A DNA stretch of 64,000 bases. Origin: Limnobacter parvus (GTDB lineage: Bacteria > Pseudomonadota > Gammaproteobacteria > Burkholderiales > Burkholderiaceae_B). The notes beneath the pieces are model-generated. The model ran no database searches, was not told the DNA's origin, and saw only the letters and a program-made list of their open reading frames with translations. Below, in pieces: positions 50,686 through 60,176 of the stretch. Positions within the stretch are counted from its first letter, which is position 1. The number at the start of each line of letters is the position of its first letter. The stretch is taken from positions 62,001 to 126,000 of the forward strand of contig NZ_JANKHG010000001.1 of NCBI RefSeq assembly GCF_024623725.1, given 5' to 3'. Made by a program: the position numbers and the translations under genes.

Positions 50686-51231
50686 CTATTTTACTCGAGT
50701 CAGATGATTCTTTTTCTTCTGACCCGGTTTTTTCGGTGTTTTTTCATCAGATTTATCTGATTTAGCGACAGACAGGGGCTTGGGATCTTCCGACGCACCT
50801 GAAACTGCCCTCAAACCTGATTTTTTGTGGTCTGAAGAATCGTCAATCGCAGGTTCGTCTTGATCATCAAGCACAAACTGAACCGCTTCATTGCCGTCGC
50901 CTTCAATTTCCGCCAAAGGCTTGTTGACCTCAAAGGCCATTCCGTGACCATTTTCACGCGCATAAATTGCGCTGATTTGTTCAATCGGCACATAAATTTC
51001 TCGTACCACACCACCAAAACGAGCTTCAAACTCGATGGCTGCATTTCCCAGATTCAGCTTGTTGGTGGCCAAAGGCGATGTATTCAATACAATCTCGCCA
51101 GCTTTTACAAACTCTTTGGGCACCTGGGTGCTTTCATTCACAGCCACCGCGAGGTACGGCGTGTAACCGTTGTCAACGCACCATTCATGAATGGCGCGAA
51201 TCAGATAAGGCTTGGTTGATACTTCAGTCAC
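50686..51231 (-). CDS. sspB: ClpXP protease specificity-enhancing factor
   Basis: A 181-residue adaptor that delivers ssrA-tagged peptides to ClpXP. The N-terminal folded domain shows KPYLIRAIHEWCVDNGYTPY, NTSPLATNKLNLGNAAIEFE and REIYVPIEQISAIYARENG, all typical of SspB. The C-terminal half is acidic and then basic linker ending KKPGQKKKNHLTRVK, the flexible tail that docks ClpX in the family. It lies downstream of sspA, the usual order. Confidence 0.9.
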   Translation of the reverse strand: MTEVSTKPYLIRAIHEWCVDNGYTPYLAVAVNESTQVPKEFVKAGEIVLNTSPLATNKLNLGNAAIEFEARFGGVVREIYVPIEQISAIYARENGHGMAFEVNKPLAEIEGDGNEAVQFVLDDQDEPAIDDSSDHKKSGLRAVSGASEDPKPLSVAKSDKSDEKTPKKPGQKKKNHLTRVK

Positions 51232-51280
51232 TACAAATACCTCGGCGGTTTTGGGTCGCTACGAATTAACAAGCGCCCAA

Positions 51281-51883
51281 TTAACGACGCATCACCTTCT
51301 CAGAAGGGGTCAATGCATCAATGAAAGCAGGCTTGGCGAAAATCCGTTCAGCGTATTTCATCAGCGGTGCCGCTGACTTCGGAAGCTCAATACCGTAGTG
51401 CTCCAAGCGCCACAACAGCGGTGCCAAAGCCACGTCAAGCATTGAAAAATCCTCGCCCAGCATGTATTTGCTTTTCAAAAACACTGGTGCCAGCTGGGTC
51501 AACTGTTCACGAATGGACGACTTGGCCTTGTCCATTGCCTTGGGGTTTCCCGCCTTTTCCAACACGCTTACATGTTGAAAAAGTTCACGCTCAAAGTTGA
51601 ACAAAAACAGACGAGTACGCGCGCGCATCACCGGGTCAGCGGGCATCAACTGGGGGTGCGGAAAACGCTCATCAATGTATTCATTGATAATGTTTGATTC
51701 GTAAAGGATCAGATCACGCTCTACCAAAATCGGCACTTGGCTGTATGGGTTCATCACGCTGATGTCATCAGGCCGATTGAACAAGTCAATGTCCTTGATC
51801 TCGAAATCCATGCCTTTTTCATGCAAAACAAATCGGCAACGCTGAGAAAACGGGCAAGTCGTTCCCGAGTAAAGAACCATCAT
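51281..51883 (-). CDS. sspA: Stringent starvation protein A
   Basis: A 200-residue glutathione-transferase-fold protein that binds RNA polymerase. Seen: MMVLYSGTTCPFSQRCRFVL, SVMNPYSQVPILVERDLILYES and a C-terminal helical domain with EDFSMLDVALAPLLWRLEHY. The start at 51883 (or 51880, the second Met) is set by the family N-terminus; the extension to 51928 is rejected. It is followed by sspB and preceded by petC, as in many betaproteobacteria. Confidence 0.9.
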   Translation of the reverse strand: MMVLYSGTTCPFSQRCRFVLHEKGMDFEIKDIDLFNRPDDISVMNPYSQVPILVERDLILYESNIINEYIDERFPHPQLMPADPVMRARTRLFLFNFERELFQHVSVLEKAGNPKAMDKAKSSIREQLTQLAPVFLKSKYMLGEDFSMLDVALAPLLWRLEHYGIELPKSAAPLMKYAERIFAKPAFIDALTPSEKVMRR

Positions 51884-51958
51884 AATGTTGTCATCCCAAA
51901 ACAAAAAATGGCCGGGGCGTGCAAACACCCCAGCCTGTACATGATTAAGCCAAAATGC

Positions 51959-52717
51959 TTATTTAATGTCTTTCCAGTATGCTGCGTTCAAACGCCATGC
52001 AAAAATGGTAAACACACCGAAGAACAACAGCACGATCACACCCAGCTTGAAACGGTCTTCGCGAACCGGATCAGCGACGTAAACCAGAAAACTGGTCAAA
52101 TCAGCCATCGCTTGATCGTATTCCACCGCCGTCATCAAGCCAGGCTTCACCTGCTCAAATCCGACAAACTTTTGCACAGTGCCTTCTTTGCCGTAACCGG
52201 CGGGCACTTCTTCATACTTGGCCTGGCGCTCGCCCTGCAGTTCCCACAACACATGCGGCATACCCACATTTGGATAAACCATGTTGTTCCAACCCGTCGG
52301 CTTGGACGGATCAAGGTAGTAGGTGCGCAGATAGGTGTAAATGTAGTCAGCACCCGGGCCTTTGCTTGATGCCCTGGAACGCGCAATCAGAGAAAGGTCG
52401 GGAGGCACTCCGCCAAACCACAATTTTGCGTCTTTGGGGTCCATGGAAATGTTCATGGTGTCACCCACGTTGTCCGTGGCAAACATCAAGTTTTCCTTGA
52501 TTTGCTCGTCGGTCAATCCAATGTCACGCAAGCGGTTGTAACGCATGTTTTCAGCAGAGTGACAGTTCAGGCAATAATTGGAAAATAGCTTAGCACCGCG
52601 CTGCAGTGCCGCCAAATCGTTCGTCAGGTCAGGTGCCTTGTCGAGCGGGTAATCGCTACCCGCGCCGAACACCAGTGAAGGCACAAGAGCCAGTAATGCC
52701 AATAGTTTTTTCATCAT
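51959..52717 (-). CDS. petC: Cytochrome c1 of the bc1 complex
   Basis: A 252-residue membrane-anchored cytochrome. It has a Sec signal (KKLLALLALVPSLVFGAG), the haem motif CLNCH in FSNYCLNCHSAENMRYNRL, and a C-terminal anchor LGVIVLLFFGVFTIFAW. It accepts electrons from the Rieske centre and passes them to a soluble cytochrome. An AGGA site precedes the ATG at 52717. It is the last gene of petABC. Confidence 0.92.
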   Translation of the reverse strand: MMKKLLALLALVPSLVFGAGSDYPLDKAPDLTNDLAALQRGAKLFSNYCLNCHSAENMRYNRLRDIGLTDEQIKENLMFATDNVGDTMNISMDPKDAKLWFGGVPPDLSLIARSRASSKGPGADYIYTYLRTYYLDPSKPTGWNNMVYPNVGMPHVLWELQGERQAKYEEVPAGYGKEGTVQKFVGFEQVKPGLMTAVEYDQAMADLTSFLVYVADPVREDRFKLGVIVLLFFGVFTIFAWRLNAAYWKDIK

Positions 52718-52767
52718 CAAATCCTATCTAGTCCAGTTCGTTGTCCAGTCAGCTTAGTGCGCATAAC

Positions 52768-54033
52768 TTAGTGCGGTTGAAACACAACACGGTCGGGCAC
52801 GGGCTTAAACGAACCCAACTTGGACCACCATGGCATGGCCAAGAAGAACAGGAAGTAATACAACGTACCGAGCTGGGACACGATTTGGCCAATGTCTGAA
52901 GGCGGCTTCACGCCCAGGTAACCCAATACAATGAAATTGATTACAAACACTGCATAAATCCACTTGTGCAGGGTTGGGCGATAACGGATCGACTTCACCG
53001 GGCTCTTGTCGAGCCATGGCAGGAAGAACAGAATTACTACCGCACCGCCCATGGCGACCACTCCCCAGAACTTCGCATCAAGGCCCAGGAAAGGGAATGT
53101 GATGGCGCGAAGGATGGAATAGTAAGGCGTGAAATACCACACAGGCGCAATGTGCGCAGGCGTTTTTAAAGGGTCAGCTGGAATGAAGTTGTTGTATTCC
53201 AGGAAGTAACCGCCCATTTCAGGCGCGAAGAACACAATGGCGGAAAACACCATCAAAAACACGCCCACACCCAGAATGTCATGCACGGTGTAGTAAGGGT
53301 GGAAAGGGATGCCATCCAGTGGCTTGCCATCGGCGTCCTTCTTTTCCTTAATTTCGATACCGTCTGGATTGTTTGAACCTACTTCGTGCAAGGCCACCAA
53401 GTGCGCTGCCACCAAGCCCAGCAACACCAATGGAATGGCGATTACGTGGAATGAGAAGAATCGGTTCAGTGTTGCATCAGAGACCACATAGTCACCGCGA
53501 ATCCAGATTGCCAAATCTGGGCCAATCACTGGAATTGCTGAGAACAGGTTCACGATCACTTGCGCGCCCCAGTAGCTCATTTGGCCCCATGGCAACAGGT
53601 AACCGAAGAAAGCTTCCGCCATCAGGCACAGGAAAATCGCAACGCCGAAGATCCAGATCAGTTCACGGGGTTTGCGATAAGAGCCATACAACAAGCCACG
53701 CATCATGTGCAGGTAAACCACCACGAAGAACATGGAAGCACCGGTAGAGTGCATATAACGCACCAGCCAACCCCACGGTACATCACGCATGATGTATTCC
53801 ACAGACTGGAATGCCTTGGCGGCATCGGGCTTGTAGTGCATGACCAGGAAAATGCCAGTCACGATCTGGATAACCAGCACCAACAAGGCCAGGGAACCAA
53901 AAAAGTACCAGAAGTTAAAGTTTTTGGGCGCATAGTACTCGGACAAATGCGCTTTGTAGGTCGAAGTCAGGGGGAAGCGCTGGTCAATCCAGCCCATCAC
54001 ACCTGTTGTCTCGACTTTCTTGTCTGCCGCCAT
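52768..54033 (-). CDS. petB: Cytochrome b of the bc1 complex
   Basis: A 421-residue quinol-oxidising subunit with eight membrane helices. Haem-binding His pairs are in HSTGASMFFVVVYLHMMRGL and HVIAIPLVLLGLVAAHLVAL. The Qo-site motif appears as PVWY (in HIAPVWYFTPYYSIL) instead of the common PEWY. It sits between petA and petC, 25 bp after petA. Confidence 0.93.
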   Translation of the reverse strand: MAADKKVETTGVMGWIDQRFPLTSTYKAHLSEYYAPKNFNFWYFFGSLALLVLVIQIVTGIFLVMHYKPDAAKAFQSVEYIMRDVPWGWLVRYMHSTGASMFFVVVYLHMMRGLLYGSYRKPRELIWIFGVAIFLCLMAEAFFGYLLPWGQMSYWGAQVIVNLFSAIPVIGPDLAIWIRGDYVVSDATLNRFFSFHVIAIPLVLLGLVAAHLVALHEVGSNNPDGIEIKEKKDADGKPLDGIPFHPYYTVHDILGVGVFLMVFSAIVFFAPEMGGYFLEYNNFIPADPLKTPAHIAPVWYFTPYYSILRAITFPFLGLDAKFWGVVAMGGAVVILFFLPWLDKSPVKSIRYRPTLHKWIYAVFVINFIVLGYLGVKPPSDIGQIVSQLGTLYYFLFFLAMPWWSKLGSFKPVPDRVVFQPH

Positions 54034-54058
54034 AATTACTACTCCTCGCTCTCAGATG

Positions 54059-54664
54059 TCAGGCGTTGTTCTCGTCTACACCGATCAACAACTTGGTGTC
54101 TGACAAATATGTGTGGGGTGGCACTTCCAGGTTGTCTGGTGCAGGCTTGCCAGCGTATACGCGGCCAGCCAAGTCAAATGTGGAACCATGGCAAGGGCAG
54201 AAAAAACCGCCCTGCCAGTCATCAGGCAAGCTGGGCTGCGGGCCAGTTTCGAAGCGGGCTGAAGGGGAGCAGCCCAAGTGTGAGCAAATGCCGACCGCGA
54301 CCAAGTATTCGGGCTTGATTGAGCGGTGTGTGTTGCGTGCATATTCAGGCGTCAGCATGTCAGGGCTTCGCTCGGAATTCGGGTCGGCCAACTGGTCGTC
54401 AAGGGCAGGCAAGGCTTCAACGGCTGCCGCATCACGGCGAACAACCCACACTGGCTTTCCGCGCCACTCTACAGTTTTCATATCGCCCGGCTGCATGCCG
54501 GAAATATCAAGCTCAACAGGCGCACCAGCAGCTTTCGCGCGCTCGGAGGGTGCCATTGAAGTCAGAAATGCAGCACCCGTTGCGGTCGCTGCTACTCCAC
54601 CTGCCGCACCACAGGCGATCATCCAGACGCGGCGTTCTTTGTCTACAGGTTGATTATTGCTCAT
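54059..54664 (-). CDS. petA: Rieske iron-sulfur protein of the bc1 complex
   Basis: A 201-residue protein. The N-terminal KERRVWMIACGAAGGVAATA is a twin-arginine signal anchor, consistent with the tat genes 2 kb away. The [2Fe-2S] ligands are in CSHLGCSPSARF and FFCPCHGSTFDLAGR. It moves electrons from quinol to cytochrome c1. The start at 54664 fits the signal; the extension to 54730 does not. First gene of petABC. Confidence 0.93.
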   Translation of the reverse strand: MSNNQPVDKERRVWMIACGAAGGVAATATGAAFLTSMAPSERAKAAGAPVELDISGMQPGDMKTVEWRGKPVWVVRRDAAAVEALPALDDQLADPNSERSPDMLTPEYARNTHRSIKPEYLVAVGICSHLGCSPSARFETGPQPSLPDDWQGGFFCPCHGSTFDLAGRVYAGKPAPDNLEVPPHTYLSDTKLLIGVDENNA

Positions 54665-54809
54665 CAAAATAACCCCGAAAGTAAAAACCAGTGATCCATG
54701 CAACCGGAGATTGTACTCTAGCAAGCCCAAAACGAGGAATAGTTTTGGGGATATTTTCTATCAAATGGCCTGAACAACAAGATATTTGCGCCCATACATT
54801 TGAAAACAT

Positions 54810-55562
54810 CTAAACCGCAACAAACAAATCCCTGAAAATCACTTCAATGCCATATCGCTGCGCGATCCACTCACCCAGTGCCTGAACGCCGCACCGCTCT
54901 GTTGCGTGGTGGCCTGCGCCCAACAAACTGACCTTGCATTCACGGGCAACATGCACGGCCGGTTCAGACAACTCGCCAGTTAGATACAGATCTGCCCCTT
55001 GACGCGCGGCTTCTTCCACATAGCCCGGCGCTCCACCCGTGCACCAGGCCACGGTACTAACCATTCGATCAAGGTCTTCTGCGCCTTCCACTTGAACGCG
55101 ATGCCCCAGCACCTCTGCCACCTTACTCACCAACACTTGCAGATTTTGTGGCTGCGGCAGTCTGCCCATGTGAATCAGGCCTTTGTCGCCAACCACCTGC
55201 TGGCTTGGCCAACCCAGCATTTTCCCAAGTTGCGCATTGTTGCCCAGCTCGGGGTGCTTATCCAAAGGCAAATGATAGGCAAACACATTTAAATCATGCG
55301 CAAGTGCGGCATACAAACGTTCTTTGCGAAATCCGGTAATTGTTTGCGGATCGCCCTTCCACATCAAACCGTGGTGCACCAGGATGGCATCTGCATTCAA
55401 TTCCACCGCCAAATCAATTAAGGCTTTGGATGCGGTAACGCCCGTCAAAAGGCGCTTAATACGGGGCTTTCCTTCCAACTGGAGGCCATTTGGGCAATAA
55501 TCAGGCATGCGAGCCTGATCCAGCAATTCCTGCAAATCACGTTCAAGCACATTCCGATCCAC
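54810..55562 (-). CDS. Nif3-like dinuclear metal-centre protein (DUF34)
   Basis: A 250-residue protein of the Nif3/YbgI family, often proposed as a GTP cyclohydrolase 1-like or hydrolase; its role is unsettled. Metal-binding residues are in ADAILVHHGLMWKGDP (HH motif) and the C-terminal GAGHHATERCGVQALG (HxxxE). DYCPNGLQLEG is the N-terminal signature. The start is GTG at 55562: it places this signature at the same distance as in E. coli YbgI and avoids a long overlap with the divergent protease gene. Confidence 0.83.
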   Translation of the reverse strand: MDRNVLERDLQELLDQARMPDYCPNGLQLEGKPRIKRLLTGVTASKALIDLAVELNADAILVHHGLMWKGDPQTITGFRKERLYAALAHDLNVFAYHLPLDKHPELGNNAQLGKMLGWPSQQVVGDKGLIHMGRLPQPQNLQVLVSKVAEVLGHRVQVEGAEDLDRMVSTVAWCTGGAPGYVEEAARQGADLYLTGELSEPAVHVARECKVSLLGAGHHATERCGVQALGEWIAQRYGIEVIFRDLFVAV

Positions 55563-55593
55563 TGAACTCAATGGCGCACCCCTGCATTTTGAT

Positions 55594-56745
55594 ATGTTGA
55601 AAAAACTCTGGCTGACCTTTTCCCAGGCCCTCGCAGTGCTGCTTGCATTGTATTTCATCACCGAAGTGCTGCGCCCGGAATGGGTTCCAGAGCTGCTGCA
55701 AAAACCTGCTCACCAAATTGCCCAGCCCGAAGGTGTTGCAGGCTACCGCAATGCAGTGGACAAAGCCATGCCTGCGGTGGTGAACATTTTCACCAGCAAA
55801 CGTGCAATGGAAGTGCCAAAACACCCATTTTTCGAAGATCCTGAAATTCGCAAATTTTTTGGCGATGAACTAGAAGAACAACTTGACCCCCAGGAACAGA
55901 TCGCAGGCTCTGGTTCCGGCGTCATCGTTAACAGCGATGGCCTGATTGTAACCAACCAGCATGTTGTGGAATCTGCCGATGAAATTGAAGTGGGCTTGAA
56001 CGACGGCAGAACTGCGAAGGCCGAACTGGTGGGCACCGACCCGGAGACAGACCTGGCCGTACTTCGAATTAAAATGGACGACCTGCCCAGCCTGAAGTTT
56101 GCTTCTGAGGACAATCTGCGGGTGGGCGATGTTGTATTGGCCATGGGCAATCCGTTTGGTGTGGGCCAAACTGTAACCATGGGAATTGTGAGCGCCTTGG
56201 GGCGAAACAAGGTGGGCATCAATACCTTCGAAAACTTCATTCAAACCGACGCGGCAATCAACCCCGGTAACTCGGGCGGCGCATTGGTCGATACTGCTGG
56301 AAATTTGCTGGGCATCAACACCGCCATTTACAGCAGATCAGGCGGTTCGCTGGGCATTGGTTTTGCAATTCCGGCCAAAACAGTTCAAGGCGTGCTTAAT
56401 CAAATTGTGCGTACAGGCACGGTAACGCGCGGCTACATTGGCGTTGAACAACAAAACATCACCGAGGAATTGGCCGCAGCGTTTGACCTGCCCCAAAAAG
56501 ACGGTGTGATCATTGCTGGCATCGTGAAAGACGGTCCAGCCGACAAAGCTGGCCTGAAAGTGGGCGATATCTTATTAAAACTGGATGATAAAAAGATTTC
56601 CGATACCACGCAAATGCTGAACCAGATTGCGGGTTACGTTCCGGGCGAGAAGAAGTCTGTGGAACTATTAAGGGACGGCAAAAAGGAAAGCCTGACCATC
56701 GAGATCGGACTTCGACCCAAGCCAGGCGATTTCATCAAGCGTTAG
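55594..56745 (+). CDS. DegS/DegQ-type periplasmic serine protease
   Basis: A 383-residue trypsin-like HtrA protease with an N-terminal helix (ALAVLLALYFITEVL) that is more like an anchor than a cleavable signal. The catalytic His is in TNQHVVESADE, Asp in DPETDLAVLRI and Ser in NPGNSGGALVD. A single PDZ domain follows (GYIGVEQQNITEELAAAF, GPADKAGLKVGDILLKLDD). One PDZ plus an anchor is the DegS pattern. It may act in envelope stress; betaproteobacteria usually name this gene after DegQ or MucD. It is divergent from the Nif3-like gene. Confidence 0.88.
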   Translation: MLKKLWLTFSQALAVLLALYFITEVLRPEWVPELLQKPAHQIAQPEGVAGYRNAVDKAMPAVVNIFTSKRAMEVPKHPFFEDPEIRKFFGDELEEQLDPQEQIAGSGSGVIVNSDGLIVTNQHVVESADEIEVGLNDGRTAKAELVGTDPETDLAVLRIKMDDLPSLKFASEDNLRVGDVVLAMGNPFGVGQTVTMGIVSALGRNKVGINTFENFIQTDAAINPGNSGGALVDTAGNLLGINTAIYSRSGGSLGIGFAIPAKTVQGVLNQIVRTGTVTRGYIGVEQQNITEELAAAFDLPQKDGVIIAGIVKDGPADKAGLKVGDILLKLDDKKISDTTQMLNQIAGYVPGEKKSVELLRDGKKESLTIEIGLRPKPGDFIKR

Positions 56746-56764
56746 TTGACGCAAAAAGGAAAGG

Positions 56765-57502
56765 CTACTCCAATAGTTGTTGCTTTTGTTTGCCAATTAC
56801 TTTTGCAAACAAAATACCCACCTCGTAAAGAATACAGATGGGGATGGCCAGGAACAGCTGCGACATGACATCGGGTGGCGTAACAATTGCAGCAATTACG
56901 AAGGCTGCCACAATCACATAACCGCGAATTTCCACCAGCTTTTCAACAGTAACGATACCTAGATACACCAGCACCACCACCACAATCGGCACTTCAAAAG
57001 TCATGCCAAAAGCCATGAACATGGTGAGCACAAAGCTCATGTAGGCTTCAATGTCTGGCGCAGGCGTAATGCTTTGCGGCGCAAAATCATTGATAAAGGC
57101 GAACACCTTGCCAAACACGATGAAATGACAAAACGCAATACCAATCAAAAACAGCACGGTGCTTGAAAATATAATGGGCAAGGCCATTTTCTTTTCATGC
57201 TGATACAAGCCCGGCGCAATAAAAGACCAAGCCTGGTACAGCAAAATTGGAAGGGAAATTACAAATGCGACCATGGCAGTCAACTTCACCGGCACCATGA
57301 ACGGTGTAACCACACCTGTCGCGATCATTTTTGTGCCTTCAGGCAGGGCGCTTTGAATGGGCTGAGCCAACAAATCAAAAATGAAGGCCGCCCCGGGGTA
57401 GGCCATCAAGCCCACGAAAATAATCAAAAACCCAACTACGCCGCGCAACAGGCGGTCGCGAAGCTCGACCAAATGGCTGACAAAATTCTCTTGCTGACTC
57501 AT
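56765..57502 (-). CDS. tatC: Twin-arginine translocase subunit TatC
   Basis: A 245-residue membrane protein with six helices. Seen: the N-terminal SHLVELRDRLLRGVVG, FIAPGLYQHEKKMALPII (substrate-binding loop), and FAFGMTFEVPIVVVVLVYLG-type helix. It recognises folded proteins with RR signals, for example the Rieske protein above. Last of tatABC, 15 bp after tatB. Confidence 0.95.
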   Translation of the reverse strand: MSQQENFVSHLVELRDRLLRGVVGFLIIFVGLMAYPGAAFIFDLLAQPIQSALPEGTKMIATGVVTPFMVPVKLTAMVAFVISLPILLYQAWSFIAPGLYQHEKKMALPIIFSSTVLFLIGIAFCHFIVFGKVFAFINDFAPQSITPAPDIEAYMSFVLTMFMAFGMTFEVPIVVVVLVYLGIVTVEKLVEIRGYVIVAAFVIAAIVTPPDVMSQLFLAIPICILYEVGILFAKVIGKQKQQLLE

Positions 57503-57517
57503 GACCCTTGCACCTTG

Positions 57518-57946
57518 TTATTTGGCCTCTGCCTTGGGACCGGGCCCGACAGTCTGCTCTGGCGCAGATACCTCTGATTTGCTGACGTCAGTCTGCGTTG
57601 TGGTTTGCGGTGTGGGCACACCCGTGGTCTTGCTGCCTTCCAGCTCGGCAATGTCGTCTTCAATCGACTTCACGGATTTGTTCAAATCTGCCTCGGTGTC
57701 GCGCAGCGTGGTTTGAACATCGCCTTCCATCTTTCGGGCCGCGGTTTGCATTTCTGCTTGCAGCTTGCGCAACTCGTCAATTTCCATTTCCCGATTAATT
57801 TCTGATTTCACGTCACTCACGTAACGTTGAGCCTTACCCAGCAGGTGACCCACCGTTTTGGCCACCTTGGGTAATTTTTCAGGGCCTATCACTATCAGCG
57901 CAATGACTGCAATGATAAGCATCTCTGAGAATGCAATGTCGAACAT
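57518..57946 (-). CDS. tatB: Twin-arginine translocase subunit TatB
   Basis: A 142-residue protein beginning [20 protein letters not shown], the single helix with the Glu of TatB, then [17 protein letters not shown] (amphipathic helix) and a long charged helical tail. It forms the receptor complex with TatC. Gene order tatA-tatB-tatC is standard. Confidence 0.94.
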   Translation of the reverse strand: MFDIAFSEMLIIAVIALIVIGPEKLPKVAKTVGHLLGKAQRYVSDVKSEINREMEIDELRKLQAEMQTAARKMEGDVQTTLRDTEADLNKSVKSIEDDIAELEGSKTTGVPTPQTTTQTDVSKSEVSAPEQTVGPGPKAEAK

Positions 57947-57970
57947 GCTGCGCGCCGAAAAAAAGGAGAA

Positions 57971-58207
57971 TTAGCTGGAAGATTTCTCTTTGGCTTCTAC
58001 ATCGATGGTGTCCGATTTTTTGCTGCTTTCATCAGCCAGTTTGGTCGTGTTTTGCTCTTCATCAGAACCACCATCTTTCATTCCTTGCTTGAAGCCTTTC
58101 ACGGCACCACCCAAGTCCGAACCAATGTTGCGCAATTTCTTGGTGCCAAACACCAACATCACGATAACCAGCACGATTACCCAGTGCCAAATGCTAAATG
58201 AACCCAT
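57971..58207 (-). CDS. tatA: Twin-arginine translocase subunit TatA
   Basis: A 78-residue pore-forming protein: helix [17 protein letters not shown], then [19 protein letters not shown] (FG hinge and amphipathic helix) and an acidic tail. It lies 35 bp downstream of the HIT-family gene and 24 bp ahead of tatB. Confidence 0.94.
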   Translation of the reverse strand: MGSFSIWHWVIVLVIVMLVFGTKKLRNIGSDLGGAVKGFKQGMKDGGSDEEQNTTKLADESSKKSDTIDVEAKEKSSS

Positions 58208-58242
58208 GACTTACTCCTAATTTGTTTCTGTGTCTCGTTGCT

Positions 58243-58599
58243 TTACAAGGCCGGCATGCCGAGCATGACGCCCAATGGTTTGTCGCCGCCAAGGATGTGT
58301 ACATGCACATGATACACCTCTTGGCAACCTACCCTTCCCGTGTTCACGATGGTTCGGAAACCATCGTGACAACCCACTTGCTTTGCCAGCTTTCCGGCAA
58401 TCGTCATTATTTTTCCCATGACTGGAATGTCTTCTTCAGTGGCATCGGCCAAGGTGGGAATGTGCTTTTTCGGAATAATCAGAAAGTGCACAGGCGCAGC
58501 CGGCTTGATGTCGTGAAACGCGAGGATATCCTCGTCTTCATACACTTTTCTGCTAGGGATTTCCCCAGCGATGATTTTGCAGAAGATGCAATCAGTCAT
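58243..58599 (-). CDS. hinT: HIT-family nucleotide-binding protein (HinT-like)
   Basis: A 118-residue histidine-triad protein. The N-terminus CIFCKIIAGEIPSRKVYED and the active-site triad HVHVHILGGD near the C-terminus are both intact. Hint proteins hydrolyse adenosine phosphoramidates. It is embedded between hisE and tatA, a common arrangement in betaproteobacteria. Confidence 0.92.
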   Translation of the reverse strand: MTDCIFCKIIAGEIPSRKVYEDEDILAFHDIKPAAPVHFLIIPKKHIPTLADATEEDIPVMGKIMTIAGKLAKQVGCHDGFRTIVNTGRVGCQEVYHVHVHILGGDKPLGVMLGMPAL

Positions 58600-58621
58600 G
58601 TCACGCCTTTATCAAATGCTT

Positions 58622-58960
58622 TCATTTGGAGCGATTGGCTTTTTCAACCAGACCAGAAAGCCCCATTCGACGATCCAGCTCGGCCAGCACATCGCCTGCC
58701 TGCAAGCCATGCCAGCCCAGCAACACAAGGCTGTGAAACCACAGGTCGGCTGTTTCAGCCACCACCTTGGCTGGGTCTTGGTCTTTGGAAGCCATCACCA
58801 ATTCGCACGACTCTTCACCAATTTTTTTCAGAATGGCATCTTGACCCTTGTGGTGCAACTTCGCCACATAAGAACTTTCCGGGTCGCCTTTTTTGCGTGC
58901 TTCCAGCACTTGCGTTAAACGTTCGAGCAAATCTCCAGACGCTTTCTCAAGGTCAGCCAT
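58622..58960 (-). CDS. hisE: Phosphoribosyl-ATP pyrophosphohydrolase
   Basis: A 112-residue enzyme for the second step of histidine synthesis. Seen: [20 protein letters not shown], then [14 protein letters not shown] (Mg-binding Glu cluster) and [20 protein letters not shown]. It is separate from hisI here, 13 bp downstream of it, unlike the fused hisIE of enterobacteria. Confidence 0.94.
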   Translation of the reverse strand: MADLEKASGDLLERLTQVLEARKKGDPESSYVAKLHHKGQDAILKKIGEESCELVMASKDQDPAKVVAETADLWFHSLVLLGWHGLQAGDVLAELDRRMGLSGLVEKANRSK

Positions 58961-58973
58961 GGTTTCTCAATCC

Positions 58974-59399
58974 TTATTTCTTGCCGTACATGTCGGAAGG
59001 GTCTTTCAGCACCGGGTCTTTGGCGACCCATTTGGGCTTGTCGCCCTGTGCACCTTCCAGCGCATAGTAAAAGCAGCTTTCACGGCCTGTGTGGCAAGCA
59101 ATTCCACCCACTTGCTCAACCATCAGCACCAGCACATCGCCATCACAATCCAGGCGAATTTCCTTTACTTTCTGCTGGTTGCCCGATTCCTCACCTTTGT
59201 GCCACAGTTTACCGCGCGAACGTGAATAATACGTTGCAAAACCGCTGCTGGCGGTAATTTCAAGGGCCTCGCGGTTCATCCAGGCCACCATCAACACACG
59301 TTTGGTGATGTGGTCTTGTGCCACCACATTCAGCAGGCCTTTGTCGTCAAAAGCAACACTGTCGAGCCAATTGTCGGTGATTACCACGTCTTTGCTCAT
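58974..59399 (-). CDS. hisI: Phosphoribosyl-AMP cyclohydrolase
   Basis: A 141-residue enzyme opening the purine ring in histidine synthesis (third step). Seen: [33 protein letters not shown] and the metal-binding [20 protein letters not shown]. Complete, 12 bp after hisF. Confidence 0.94.
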   Translation of the reverse strand: MSKDVVITDNWLDSVAFDDKGLLNVVAQDHITKRVLMVAWMNREALEITASSGFATYYSRSRGKLWHKGEESGNQQKVKEIRLDCDGDVLVLMVEQVGGIACHTGRESCFYYALEGAQGDKPKWVAKDPVLKDPSDMYGKK

Positions 59400-59411
59400 T
59401 GGGTTTTGTCC

Positions 59412-60176
59412 TTACAGGCGAACTGTGATACCCGCTTTGGCCATGTGGGCCTTGGCTTGCTGCACCGTGTATTCGCCGTAATGGAAGATGCTCGCGGCCA
59501 GCACGGCACTGGCCTTGCCTTTAATTACGCCGTCAACAAGATGATCCAGATTGCCCACACCGCCACTGGCGATTACGGGAATGGTCACGGCGTCAGAAAC
59601 TGCGCGGGTCAGCTCCAGGTTAAAACCGATTTTTGTGCCGTCACGGTCCATGCTGGTTAACAGCAGCTCACCAGCGCCCAAGGCCTGCATTTTGCACGCC
59701 CATTCAACGGCATCAAGCCCGGTCGGCTTGCGCCCGCCGTGGGTGTATACCTCCCAGCCAGGCTCGCCGTTGGTTTTGGCCTTGGCATCAATGGCCACCA
59801 CGATACACTGCGAACCATATTTGGTGGCAGCTTCGCCCACCAATTCAGGGTTGGTGACAGCCGAAGTATTGATGCTGATTTTGTCTGCGCCCGCATTAAG
59901 CAGTCGGCGAACATCTTCAACCTTGCGCACGCCACCGCCCACCGTCAGCGGAATGAAAACCTGACTGGCCACCGATTCAATCACATGCAAAATCAAATCT
60001 CGGTCATCAGAAGACGCGGTGATGTCCAAGAATGTGAGCTCATCGGCGCCTTGCTCGTCGTAGCGACGTGCAATTTCCACGGGGTCGCCTGCATCGCGCA
60101 GTTCGACGAAGTTCACGCCCTTAACCACCCGGCCTGCGGTCACATCCAGGCAAGGGATAATTCGGCTTGCCAGCAT
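59412..60176 (-). CDS. hisF: Imidazole glycerol phosphate synthase cyclase subunit
   Basis: A 254-residue TIM barrel. Catalytic Asp residues are in [18 protein letters not shown] and [15 protein letters not shown]. With HisH it makes imidazole glycerol phosphate and AICAR. Start codon touches the hisA stop. Confidence 0.95.
   Translation of the reverse strand: MLASRIIPCLDVTAGRVVKGVNFVELRDAGDPVEIARRYDEQGADELTFLDITASSDDRDLILHVIESVASQVFIPLTVGGGVRKVEDVRRLLNAGADKISINTSAVTNPELVGEAATKYGSQCIVVAIDAKAKTNGEPGWEVYTHGGRKPTGLDAVEWACKMQALGAGELLLTSMDRDGTKIGFNLELTRAVSDAVTIPVIASGGVGNLDHLVDGVIKGKASAVLAASIFHYGEYTVQQAKAHMAKAGITVRL

Noticed and set aside
58222-59067. 281-codon plus-strand frame across the HIT gene, hisE and part of hisI
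   Set aside because: It is antisense to three well-conserved genes and has no protein-like features.
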